Below are positions 33,694 through 45,160 of a stretch of 64,000 bases of DNA, piece by piece; position 1 is the first letter of the stretch, and the number at the start of each line of letters is the position of its first letter. The notes below the pieces were generated by a model. That model did no database searches. It worked only from the letters and a program-made list of their open reading frames with translations, and was not told where the DNA came from. The DNA lies in NCBI GenBank assembly GCA_003255065.1, contig QAOA01007233.1, positions 186,001 to 250,000 on the forward strand, given 5' to 3'. This DNA is from Cercis canadensis (taxonomy: Eukaryota > Streptophyta > Magnoliopsida > Fabales > Fabaceae). Both the position numbers and the translations under genes were made by a program.

Positions 33694-36600
33694 TCACCCA
33701 GGAAACAGCTTGACACGGCTGGTGATCTTCTCGCGGCAAATAGGACAATTTGACATTTTTGATCCACGGTCTTGGCAAGTCTGCATCAGAATGACTTAAT
33801 GAAAATCATGGCACATGAATGAAGGGAGGAAAAAGAGTGTAATACATCTAATAGTGCTTACCATCTGACCACATCCAAATGCCAAGTCCTTTTCATTGGT
33901 CAAGCAAATTGCACAAACCTACATCTCATTCAAAATATATTCTTATTTCAGGTTGCAATAGAGAGTTTCCTAAGTTCTAATTAGCCAAGCTAGACTTAAA
34001 TAGTTCAGAAACCAGCTTCTTGAGGTTGAGGAGTACTTGTGCCACATGATTTGACATAGATTTTTAGAATGAAATGTAAAAGCAACTCTTGTGGAAAGTC
34101 CTATTGCAATCTTATGACTAGGGATAAAGCTGAATAGAAATCATTCCTAGCGTGCAGGATTCCACAAGGCATTCACCTTCAGAGAGTCATAAATATGTTG
34201 CAAACAGCAGTCATACGATTTGTCTTCAATTTCTCTTCAATCAGTCATTAATGAATGGTAGCATTAGAATCATTCAGATTTCGGTTTCACCAAAAGAAAA
34301 ACTGAAGAACTTACACCAAATCTGGAACTTACCAGATCATAAGAGAAGGTGGGATTTTTGCTCAAACTGTCTGTTCGGAGTCTTCGGACTACCTAAGTAG
34401 AACAAAGAAATCAGGAAAAGAACTTCCAAATGTGCAGTTAAACCATGTTTAGAAATTAAATGAATGGCCTAGTTCAGTGGTCAGTTAGTCATTTTATTTC
34501 TGCAGCCGGAACAACAATGAATTCAGGTTCAACTCTCATTTGATATATTTCATGTAGGGCTTAGAGAAATTTTTTCATCCTTCTCCAAGCTACCTTTTCT
34601 ATGAGACCTTAACGTGGAATATGCATGGACAATAATGAGTTGCCTACAGCAACAATATAGCACCAATTTACAACTAAGATATATTAATGCATAGTCAAGT
34701 ATAAATTTGGTCTAAATAAAGGTGTCATGTCTACTATCAATATATTTCTATTTGATTTCAAAGATCACAAAAAGGGGCAGAAACAAGGCAGAAACAGCAA
34801 ATTTGATAGGAAGTTCACCTTATCAGCTGTTGACATGATTTTTCTCTCAAGATCATAGATTTTTGCCTGAGAGATCAAACCAAAAGTACAAAATGTAAGT
34901 GATTTGGAAAATGCATCAAGGCCTATTGCTTAATGTGAGGACCAACTATGAGGGATATCAAGAGAGTAACACAAACAGCAACCAAATACCTCAGCAGCAG
35001 CAGCTCTAGATTCAGCAGCTGCAGCAGCATTAAGAGCATTGACTAACTGTCGTCCCATCTCTTCAGCTTGTCTATTGGAAAATTGAGTGGCCTCGTCAAG
35101 CTCCAGTTTGAGCATTTGGACAAGGTCTTGCTCTTCCTGCAGCTCTTTCTTGGCCTTAGTATGTTTTTTCTGTAAATCAACAGGTGCCAATGAACAACAA
35201 CACAAAAGTATTGTAAGTAATTTGGAAAATTCATCTAGAATAAGGCATATTGCTATATGAGAACCAACTATAAGGCCACCAAGAGAATGACACAAAAACC
35301 AACAAATACCTCAATAGCAGCAAATCTAGATTCAGCAGCATCAGCTAATGATTTAAGAGCCACAGCAGCATTAAGGGCATTGACTAACCCTTGTCCTGTC
35401 TCTTCAGCTTGTTTCTTGGCAGATTGGGTGGCCTCATCAAGCTCCAGTTTGAGCATTTGGACAAGCTTTCTCTCTTCTTGCAGATCTTCATTGGCCTTAG
35501 CACATTTATTCTGTTAATCAACAGGTGCGAATGAATAATAACAAAACTGAAAACTGTAAATGATTTGGAAAATTCATCTAGAATAAGGCATATTGCTTAT
35601 ATATGAAAACCAACTACAAGGGGTACCAAGACAATAATACAAACAGCACCAAATACCTCAGCAGCAGCAGCTCTTGTTGTAGCAGCTGCAGCGGCATTAA
35701 GGGCATTGACTAACTTTTTTCCTGTCTCTTCAGCTTGTCTCTTGGCAAATTGAGTGGCCTCATCAATCTCCCGTTTGAGCATTTGGACAAGTTTTCGCTC
35801 TTCCTGCAGCTCTTCCTTGACCATAGCACATTCATTCTGTAAATTAACAAGTGCCAATGAATAATAACTTTTGGCAAAGGAAATTTAGAATGGCATAATA
35901 GTTTCCCTTCAAAAAGCGAACTTGATATAGAACTCTAGAAAACGGACCTCCAGCACTTGTATATATTCTTCCTGTTTTATCTGCTCTGCAACTCTTGCTT
36001 CCTCTTTAATCTGTATGGTGCAGACTAGCCCACATAGATTAATATAAGAATAAGCACACATTTAAACTACATGCAGCTAAATTTTCCATGATCCCAACCT
36101 TGAAGTGGTATAGTTTCTCGGATAAAGTATGAACCATAGCACGAGCTTGCTGCTCAGCATTTGATATCAACTCCTTTTCATGCTTCAAAACAAACAACTG
36201 AAAATAAACAACACAACAAAGTGTTATTCTAAAATGGCTATAATTCACAAGCAACCTTCAACTGGGGAATGTCTAGTAATTACCACATGTTCTGATTCTT
36301 TCTGGTAGCAGTGAAGTCTATCTTCAATTAACTTAGTTCGCTTATCCCATGTGGCACGCTCTGATTGCAGAAATATATTCTCTTTCCTGACGATAACAAC
36401 AAATATATGGAATCAATATCTACTATCACTACTTCATCTAAAATGATAGCATCCTCAAAAAAATGTAGTGTGAATATTTTCTGTCAAATTATTTGATCTA
36501 AGCATGAGTCCAAGTTCTGATAGCATGGTCTTATTTATGGGGCTAGGGATGGCAATTGATAGGTTATTTGTCTGAGTATGAAATAAATATGAAACAGAAA

Positions 36601-37119
36601 AGCATTGAGATTCAGAAACATGATGAATTGATATTTTTCTGTACAAGCATTGTGCACAGATGATCAGATAGCAAATGACAAATTTACCTAGACTTTGTCA
36701 GTTCTTCCTCAAGGATTCTCATCCGTTGTGCCATCTCCTCCTCTTGAACTTCAAAAAAAAATGGACAAAAACATGAAGGGGTTTGCACAATCACAAATAT
36801 AAAAACGTAACTGAAGCCTTTGCATATTTTGGCAATTCAACTTATATGCTACTTTTAAAAATGAGTAGTTCCTAAAAGTTTTGTCCAATATGTTTTTAAA
36901 AATGAAATAGCAATGTTATTTACAAACAAATAACATTAAAGACCCCGAGCAATAGCTCAAGTTGCGACAGTAGTAGCAAGCACCATATGCCCTGACAGAG
37001 CCAGGGGTGGCAATCTGATCACTTTTCTGCTCTTTCTTGCTCCTTCTCAAATTCTGGTTGAACTCATTGGATTTGTCTACTCTTTTCTTCCCTGCCAAGG
37101 ATACCCACTGAGCAAGCAT
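33694..37119 (-). pseudogene. Unit B: degenerate paralogue of the MYND-coiled coil-RING family
   Basis: Recognisable exons: 36687-36748 (start unclear), 36284-36386, 36099-36197, 35948-36010, 35657-35836, 35310-35510, 34990-35169, 34819-34866, 34333-34392, 33862-33918 and 33694-33780. The first exon (from the ATG at 37119) starts like its paralogues but lacks the membrane segment. It then runs into a truncated MYND (CYYCRNLSYC), and no second MYND exon is found. The RING has lost its histidine (CGQM instead of CGHM) and its sixth ligand (TCQDRG instead of TCRDCG). The coiled-coil exon is present three times in tandem (180, 201, 180 nt), all in phase. The downstream frames are otherwise open, so a transcript could still make a coiled-coil protein. 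I call it a decaying or repurposed copy. Confidence 0.65.
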
Positions 37120-37218
37120 ATCTAGGCAGTTTAAAACTTGACACTAGATGTTTCCTCTTTGGTTCTGGGGAGCTAAAGCAAAGAAAGAGAGCTTGAGATA
37201 CTAATTACTTGTTCAAAT

Positions 37219-37240
37219 ATATATATATATATATATATTT
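37219..37240. repeat. (AT)n microsatellite
   Basis: Alternating AT run just upstream of the unit B start. Confidence 0.75.
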
Positions 37241-37994
37241 ATACCTCATGAACAAGCATGTGGTTCTTTATTTATTGTTATTTGTTGGATGGATAAAGGA
37301 CCTAGGTTCTTGTTAATTCCATGACTGTTTCGACGACATTTCTTTCATTTTTTTTTTAACAAAAATACAACTACTTCGAAGAAGCAGAAGTCAAGAGAGA
37401 AATACTAGAAAATAAGAGCTTGACCTAATCCAAAGCCAAGTTGTTTACTTTGTTGACTGAAAGAGAAAGCTTAGCTTCACCATGCTATTTACCCTTTTGA
37501 CTCTCCACATTCATTAGTGTATACTTGGTTGGGGTTGGGGAAATTAAATAGAGAGTAGAGTGAAAATGACAACACAAGGTGAAAAATGAAAATAAGGCCT
37601 TATATCATTCTCTTTGTAAAATAGTTTACATTCCAAATATTTTATTTTCCCATTTTCCACTGCTAAACTTAGCACACCTTCAGGATATGGTTGAAGATAG
37701 AGAGGAAAGAAAATTGGGCTAAATTTGTTCTTAGAAACAAACAAGAATTATATTCCAGACCAGAAAGATAATAGGGTGACACCTACCCAATGTTACCTTC
37801 TTCTTCTCGAGTTCTCTCTCTTTGATTCTAAAACACTAAACACAGATAAGGAGTAGAAGCCTATATTTCATTTCAGAAGTAACGGAAGCTAGAGAGACAA
37901 AGAGGAAAGAGAGGAGTGGCCACCGTGCGGGAGATACAGAGGGGTTTGTTCATTTCATGCTCCTTATTTGTTGGTTGCTACATGTTTCTGTTCC

Positions 37995-38096
37995 AGAATC
38001 TCCTGCGTGGTGAGCCGCTCAAACTTGTTGATAACGGCAAATCACAGAGAACCTTTTGCTACATTAAGGATGCAATTGATGCTGTTATGTTATGTT
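37995..38096 (+). pseudogene. Fragment of a UDP-apiose/UDP-xylose synthase gene
   Basis: The frame reads NLLRGEPLKLVDNGKSQRT, then FCYIKDAIDAVM, closely resembling one internal segment of plant UDP-D-apiose/UDP-D-xylose synthase (AXS; extended short-chain dehydrogenase fold). About 34 codons are preserved before a stop at 38096-38098. The catalytic YxxxK region and Rossmann start are not found nearby. It is an isolated fragment between units B and C, probably captured by retroposition or duplication. Confidence 0.6.
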
Positions 38097-38233
38097 AATG
38101 ATGGTAAGCTCAGAGGTTAACTGTCATGTATCTATAATGCCATAATCTTAAAATAATATGTACATCAACATGTCACAGCCTCACAGGAACGTGCTCCTTA
38201 GACTAGTGATGAATAAAAAGAAACATCCCTTGA

Positions 38234-38443
38234 TTAAACATCAGAACCTTCTCTTTTAGCTGCCTTTTCTCCAGTATCAAGTACTTTGCTCAGGTCTTTC
38301 ATTTTCTGCTTATGCTCTTTTGCTATAATTTCCATTTCCAGCTCGTGCTGGTTCCACAGGTTCAACACTGCTGCATGAAGATTTGCAGAAGCAAATGCCA
38401 ATGTCAAGAGAACGACTAGCAGTAGCATTCCCAATCTCTTCAT
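38234..38443 (-). CDS. Candidate small secreted peptide, unrecognised
   Basis: From an ATG at 38443 the frame gives 69 residues. A well-formed signal peptide comes first (MKRLGMLLLVVLLTLAFASA), followed by a charged, cysteine-free tail rich in K and E (LEMEIIAKEHKQKMKDLSK) and a stop at 38234-38236. The same DNA is open in another frame with an acidic run (ESSDEEEIEG), so it may instead be a fragment of an unrelated gene. It lies between the AXS fragment and the end of unit C. I do not recognise it. Confidence 0.3.
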   Translation of the reverse strand: MKRLGMLLLVVLLTLAFASANLHAAVLNLWNQHELEMEIIAKEHKQKMKDLSKVLDTGEKAAKREGSDV

Positions 38444-38777
38444 CAATAGTCATGCCCTCTATTTCCTCCTCATCGCTGGATTCCACGAAGCTCAACAACA
38501 CTCTTTCCTATTACTATATAGTAGCATTGAATCACTTGCATAATATACAACAAAAGCTATGGTTGCTCAAGCTTCATTCGCTTCCTCATTACTATATAGT
38601 GCATCTGCTGCTTTATTATTCCAATCTAGAATCTCTTAAGCTGTACATAGATGTTGATTTTGTCCATCTTGTGGGGAGATGTGGGGATAGAAAGTACATG
38701 TAGCTAGTGAAAACCCCTTTTACGTTATTGGTACAAAATAGATATGGAGGCCATAAAAGAATAGGCCCTTGCTCTAG

Positions 38778-41700
38778 TTACCCAGGAAACAGCCTGACAC
38801 TGCTAGTGATCTGCTCCCGGCATATAGGACACTTCGAAATTTTTGATCCGCAATCTCTACAAGTCTGCATCAGAATCAGGTAATAATCATCATGGCACAT
38901 AAAAGGAGGGATAAATAGGAAGGAAAAAAAAAAATAAGCCAATTAGCCAAGGTTCATCTGTATTGTAGAGCTCACCATGTGGCCACATCCAAAGGCCAAG
39001 TCCTTTTCATAGGTCAAGCAAATAGCGCATGCCTGCATTTCATAAGAAACATCTTTAAGGTTTAGCAATGCAGAGTTAAAAGAGTTCAAGTTAGACAAGG
39101 TAGACACATCCATGATTCAGATTTAGCAATGCAGATTTAGAAATTTGATTTCACAAGAAACATAATAATCATCCATATTTGATTTCACAAGAAATTTGAA
39201 AAGCTTACCATAGCAGGTCTGCCTAAACTGTCCGTCCAGACGGGAACCTAGATAGAACAAAGAAATCAGAAACAGAAAACTTTCAAATGCAGAGCAAGAC
39301 CATCATGACTTTGAGATATTAATTCTCTTTTGGATATATACACTAATCGCCTTGGGCAATTTTTCCCAGGCTACCCTTTCTATTGGACCTTAATAGGAAA
39401 AACTACATATTACTGATATATGTGAGAGAGAAATGATTTCTCAAGTTGCATGAAGTTGTCAAATACTTGAGCAGTACACCATAGAAATGTCAATTATTGA
39501 TTTTACTTATATATGTCAAGCCTCAAGAACTTCTAGTATATTACACAGAAAGCAAAGCTGAAAGGATAAATACCTTATCATTTGTTGACTTGATTTTTCT
39601 CTCAAGATCACGGAGTCTTTCCTGAGGGTTAAAACAAGTGTGAGTGATAACTATAAGTGATTTGGAAAGTTCAACTACAATAAGGCATATTGATTAAAGA
39701 GGGGGGAACTGGTAAAGTAACAAGAACACCAACAAATACCGCAGCAACAGCAGCTCTAGATTCAGCAGCTTTAACATTTTCAAGTAAATTCTGTGTGAGC
39801 TTTTGGACATTTTCACGCTCTTCTTGCAACTGTCGTTTTACCTCTTCAACTTCTGTCTTGGAAATTTGTACAGTTTCATGACTCTTGTCACGGGCCACTG
39901 TAAGCCATTGTGAATGTAACCGCTCTTCCTGCAGCTCTTTCTTTGTCCGAGTCCATTCACTCTGTAAATTAACAATTACCAATGAATAATAACTCAAAGC
40001 AAAGAACATTTAAGTGCCTTACAATATAGTAATAAGGCACTTAAGAAAACAGACCTCCAGAATCTGTATATATTCTTCTTGTTTTCTCTTCTCTGCAATG
40101 CTTGCTTCTACAGCAATCTGTGCGGTATTTCAAACTTCTTCATGTTGATCAACACAAGAATATGCATAAATTTGAAAATATAGCAAGTGATTTTTCAGAA
40201 ATAAACACAACCTGCAAGTGGTATAGTCTCTCACATAAGCTTTGATTCATACTGCGAGCTTGCCTCTCAGCATTTAATATCAACTCCTTTTCATGCTTCA
40301 ACACAAGCAACTGCAGAAAAGACAACACAAGAAGTGAATATCATTCGCTAAGTTGAACAAACAATCTTCAATTTTGGGACATGTCTTGCAATCAATCACC
40401 TGTTGTTCAAATTCCTTCTTGAAACTGCGAAATTTTTCTCTTGCAAAATTTGCTCTCCCCGCCCATTTATCACATTCTAATTGCAGGAGTATAATCTCAT
40501 TCCTGACCATAACACCAGAAGGGAAACATAAAATTGAAATTTCTATACAAGCAAACCACACAAAACATGTAGAACAACAAATGAAAACCTTAAAACATAA
40601 AACATAAAACCTTACCTTGATTTTGCTAGTTCGTCCTCATAACATATCACCCATTCTGCAGGATGGTCGTGCTCTTTTGTAGCAGGTTCCTTCATTAAAA
40701 CATAAAAGTTTGTCACAACACACAACTAAATATTTCTTAGATTATTAATACAATTATGTCAACCATACCTGAGAGACTGCAACCAGAGATTTGGTGTTGG
40801 TGGTTCCCTCTGCAACAGCCAAACAAGGACAAAGAGAAGACTAATAATTAATAAGGAAATGGAACTTACCAAACAATGCAAATATGATATAGCTAATTCC
40901 TAATAAAAATATTAGAAATACAAACTAAAAGCTTAAAAAAAAAGGATAATATGGTAGAGACCTGGATAATATTCCAATGAAAGTTGACCATTTGAATGAG
41001 TATCTTCTTCTTCACATAAATTCTGGGGCATTCTAATCTGTGAATGAAAGAGCAAAAAGCCAACACTCACATAATAAGGTTCGGAAAAATCCCTTTTTCT
41101 TCACCATTGCACACATAATTCATTTCAAAGTTCTGAACTTGTATAATGATTTCTTTCCAAGCTTTGAATTTTTAAGAATAAGCTTACGCTTTCATGAGGA
41201 GGACTTTCAGCTTTAGTGGAATTCACTTCCCCAGCAGAGCAGTGAACTTTATGCCATGTCCAATCCTCAATTAAGCATTTTGGTGAGCTGAAAAAGAAGA
41301 ACCACAAAAGAATGAAACTTGCAATGCAAAATATTTTTTAAGAAAAAAAGAGCAAATGATGAGACTTACCAGTATCTGACTGCTTTGCATCTTGAGCAGC
41401 TTGTAGTGGTTGGACCTCCACATACGGCGCAACCATTGGCATTGCAACTGCTAACAATTGCACTGCACTCATCACTGCGCTGCCTACACTCCACCTCTCC
41501 CACACTTGCATTCCTTTCAACTCCATTGTTGGATGCATAATAGCTTTTCTGCACAACGTTAAATAATTCAGCTATTAGCATCTATAGGTAAATAATAATG
41601 CTAATTACACACTAATTAAATTTAACATTACTCAAATTGATACCACTGACAAAATCTAAAGTTAACTTGGGTGAACTAGTTAGATTCGCACTAAGTCACA

Positions 41701-42807
41701 CTTAACTTTTTTTTTATGGCTCAAATTTTGCCAACTTATTAACTTGAGACATTATTAGTGCATAATAAATATTTCTTATAGCTAAACTAGGAGGGTTTTT
41801 TCCTCCTTATTTGCTTTAATTTGGTCCTCCTCTAAAGTCTAAACCTTTTAACATTTTAGTTGTTATATTTTCTCAGAAAAATGTAAGATAGTTCTTGTTT
41901 GCTAAAATTTAAATAAATGGCATGTTTGTGTTAAAATATAATGGAATTACTTAATGAAATTAAACATTCTCCTTCTCATATACTTTCAACATATAGTTTA
42001 TCGATTTTTTATTAAAAAAACAAATTTATTACAATATAAATTCATAGTTACATTTACTTTTAAAAAAAAATCTTTTTTTTTTTTATTTGCTAAACTTCTA
42101 ATTTGGTTTTTTAACCCAACATGGGATTCCTGTTGAGTGTTGAGCTAGTTGTATCTCAAGTTGCATATGACAAAATGGAGCAAATACCAATCTTACCCTT
42201 TTATTTTTCTTGACAAGCTTAGAGGCTCCATGAACAGGACTTGCTTGAGGTTCCACCGTCTCTGTCTCAACGCATTCATATTTATGCCCTGCTCTCCAGT
42301 GTCCAATTTGGCATTCCACCGAGCTGACAAATCTCAAAATCAACAAACAAAACCATACTATACAAGAACATGAAATTCAATTTCTTTCATAAAAAAAAAA
42401 AAAAATCAAATTTATGAGACTTACCAATATCTAGCAGCCTTGCAGCGCGAGCACCTTGTGCTGCTTAAATTTCCACAGAAGGCGCAATCGCCGCCAGGTG
42501 TGGCGGTCCGGTCACCGGAAAACTTACCACCTTCACAATAATCAAAGCTATTTAAGTGTATTTCTTGACCACTTGGCTGCTCCTCCTCTGCTTTCAGCTT
42601 GTTCTGCTCATCTTCATTGCCATTGGAACTGGGTGCTCTGTTTTTTTCTGCTAAGTGAAGCAACCCAAGTGTTGCCAACAATATAAGACACAGGGACCAA
42701 GACCCAGCAACTTTATTTTCTGAAATATTCAATCTTTTTTCTGCCAAACGAAGAAACCGAAGAAGCCAATCTAGGTTCAATGATGATACCCCATAAAAAG
42801 CAAGCAT
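38778..42807 (-). CDS. Unit C: TM - double MYND - coiled coil - RING protein (predicted E3 ubiquitin ligase)
   Basis: Fifteen exons join in phase (565 aa): 42425-42807, 42197-42323, 41370-41548, 41188-41287, 40962-41037, 40769-40809, 40616-40689, 40400-40502, 40212-40310, 40055-40117, 39740-39961, 39574-39621, 39209-39247, 38976-39032, 38778-38864. A hydrophobic segment lies at about residues 36-53 (SLCLILLATLGLLHLA). MYND 1 (C108-C145) reads CAFCG, RCSRCKAARYC, SVEC and H/C. MYND 2 (C210 to about C247) is also complete. The coiled-coil exon is the longest of the family (222 nt, EVEEVKRQLQEERENVQKL). The RING from residue 519 is intact (CAIC, CGHM, TCRDC, CPIC). Exon number, order and phases match unit A, so the two arose by tandem duplication. 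Predicted role: membrane-associated RING E3; MYND fingers and coiled coil for partner binding or dimerisation. Confidence 0.83.
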
Positions 42808-43703
42808 TTAAGCTGTTTGAAGATTGAAACTTTAAGGAGATTATACAAGGAAGAACTCAAAGAAAGCTTCAAATATGATACTTGACTAGAATTTAGTGGG
42901 ACAAATGAAGGATGTTAATATGTATTGAGCTGTAGCGGAAGGAGAAGGAGAATGGAGAAGAGCAGAAAAGAAACTATACACATTGAATGAATGATCCGTC
43001 TTACAAAGAAACTAGCTAAAGCTTAAATAGCTATTCTGGGAAAGCTGTAGTAACTGTTTATTAACAAACTAATTACAGATCAATAACTAATTATAACTAA
43101 CTCTAATAATATGTTACGTTATGTTATTTTATGTTTGTTTTCTTTTTTTCTTACACGATGATTTTCGGTGCTATTTCTTTCATATTTTTTAAGATTAAAA
43201 TTACAATTACGTGGAAGAAAAACTATGCAGAACAAGTCAAGTGAGGAATAGATCATAAACTCGTAAAATTAAGTAACAAGTCAAGTGAGAAAGAGGAAGG
43301 AGCACGAGATTAAAATTCTAACACGAGATTCAAATTCCAACTCCAGAAAACCATTGACTACAACGAAAGCTCAGCTCTTCACTCTTTCTAGAAAATCAAG
43401 AGCTAGGAATGAAGGGTGATCACTCATTAATGAAGGACGAAAAATTCAAGAGCTAAGCTAAGCTCATATCCAAGCAATGTGGAGCTGAGCACCGAAACAG
43501 TTCCTTCATGTGTAATTTCCTAGAATTGACCCTTTTTGTTTATGATAACCTTAAACTCTTCTTCTCTTGCCAAAGTTGTCTTGGGACCATCTCATAAAAT
43601 CTCTAATAGTTTAAGGTTTACAAACTTGCAAAACCTTAAAGAATCTTAAAAAGTTGACTTCATTAAAGGAAGGAACAAATAAGGGGAAAACGCGTTTGCA
43701 CAC

Positions 43704-43738
<35 letters not shown>

Positions 43739-44088
43739 CACTACTGATAGATAAATGAGGAAAAAAAAAGTATTTTCATTTTTCAAAGAGAAAAGTTGGG
43801 GGAAGTGCTCTACTACTCAGCAACTATTTAACATTTTATTTTAAGTATTTTATTTATTAACTTTTTATTTAAAAATTTATATAACATTTATGGTTAGCAA
43901 AAATTAAATTGAGAAGAAAATTCTATTTCTGTTGGGAAGAGTAGTAAAGGAACAATAAGAGTAATTTCTAATTTTTATTTTGTCTTATACTGTTCTCTAT
44001 TTTTGTATTTTATTATGTTTTAATATTATGCATCTTCGAGGTTACTTGGAAAGGTTTTATAACCACTAAAAAATGATATGTTTGGCAC

Positions 44089-44580
44089 TTTGACCGGATT
44101 ATTATATTTTTACAATTTTTTTACACATTTATCATATTTTTAAATTTATTTATCTTAATATTATACTTTTAAAAAACTAAAAATTAAAAAAAAATAAAAT
44201 CAGAGTGAGTGGATCCCACCAAACACGCCAATAGGCCTACGGCGTATTCACGTGAGACATGCTAATGGGCCCACGACATGTCCTCTCTTGTTGCCTTTTA
44301 AGAATTAAAAAAAAAAAAAAAACAAAACAAAACAAAAAGTTACAATGTCCAAAAAAACATGAAAAAGTAATGTAAAAGCTAAAACATGATAAGAAATGTT
44401 TATAAGGGATATGTCGTGGCTCCTTTGGCGTGTCCCACATGGACAGTTGTAAAGCCACTTGCGTGTTCAATGGATCTCACAAGCTAGAATTTTTTTTTTT
44501 AAGTATAATATTAAAGTAATTAAATTTAAAAATATGATAAAAGTATAAAAAAGTTAAAAAAATATAATAGTCCGGTCAAG
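44089..44580. mobile_element. Foldback MITE with ttgaccgga termini
   Basis: The left arm starts ttgaccggattattatattt. The right arm ends aaatataatagtccggtcaa, its near reverse complement, and the similarity extends inward for about 100 bases. The central part contains two short opposed copies of a cgtggg/cccacg-type sequence. Non-coding, about 490 bp. Confidence 0.65.
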
Positions 44581-44879
44581 GTTATCTTCATTCATGAACT
44601 TCATTAAGTTTAACAAGCAATAAAGAATGGGTCCTCATGTGTCCCCTAACCATAGGTAAAAAATGGGGCCTATGAAAAGTACTTTTTAAAATATTTTAAA
44701 TACAACGACTTCAGTGTCAACCATTGGAAATTTGATTTAAATAATGATAGATTCGGTGGAAGATTTCTTCAAAATAAGGAAACCATATCACTTTTTGTTT
44801 TTTTTTTTTTCTTGTGTGTTAATGTTTTTTTTGTGAGGGCTATACTATCCTTCTTCTAAAAGGGGATAGTGCTACTATC

Positions 44880-45160
44880 CCCTTAGAGACTCAGTGAAAT
44901 TTATAATATAATTTTAATATTATTATAAAGATCTCAAAAAAATAAATTACACAGTATGTGCCAAAATACCACAGTTTTTTATAAAATATAAGAACGACAC
45001 GATATAAAAAAATGTGCTAAAAAATAAATTAAAAAAGTTATTTCCTAACATGTTTTCTTATATTGTGTCATTTTTACATTTTATAAAAAAACTTTGTATT
45101 CTGACACATAATAAGTGACTCAATTTTTTAAGATCTTTGTAATGATACCAAAATCATTGA
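44880..45160. mobile_element. Foldback element with gtgtca/tgacac arms
   Basis: The left arm (aaagatctcaaaaaaataaat ... aagaacgacacgatataa) and the right arm (attgtgtcatttttac ... aattttttaagatcttt) are imperfect reverse complements over about 115 bases. Non-coding. Confidence 0.6.

Noticed and set aside
35257..35517. 86-codon plus-strand frame
   Set aside because: Antisense shadow of the second coiled-coil exon of unit B.
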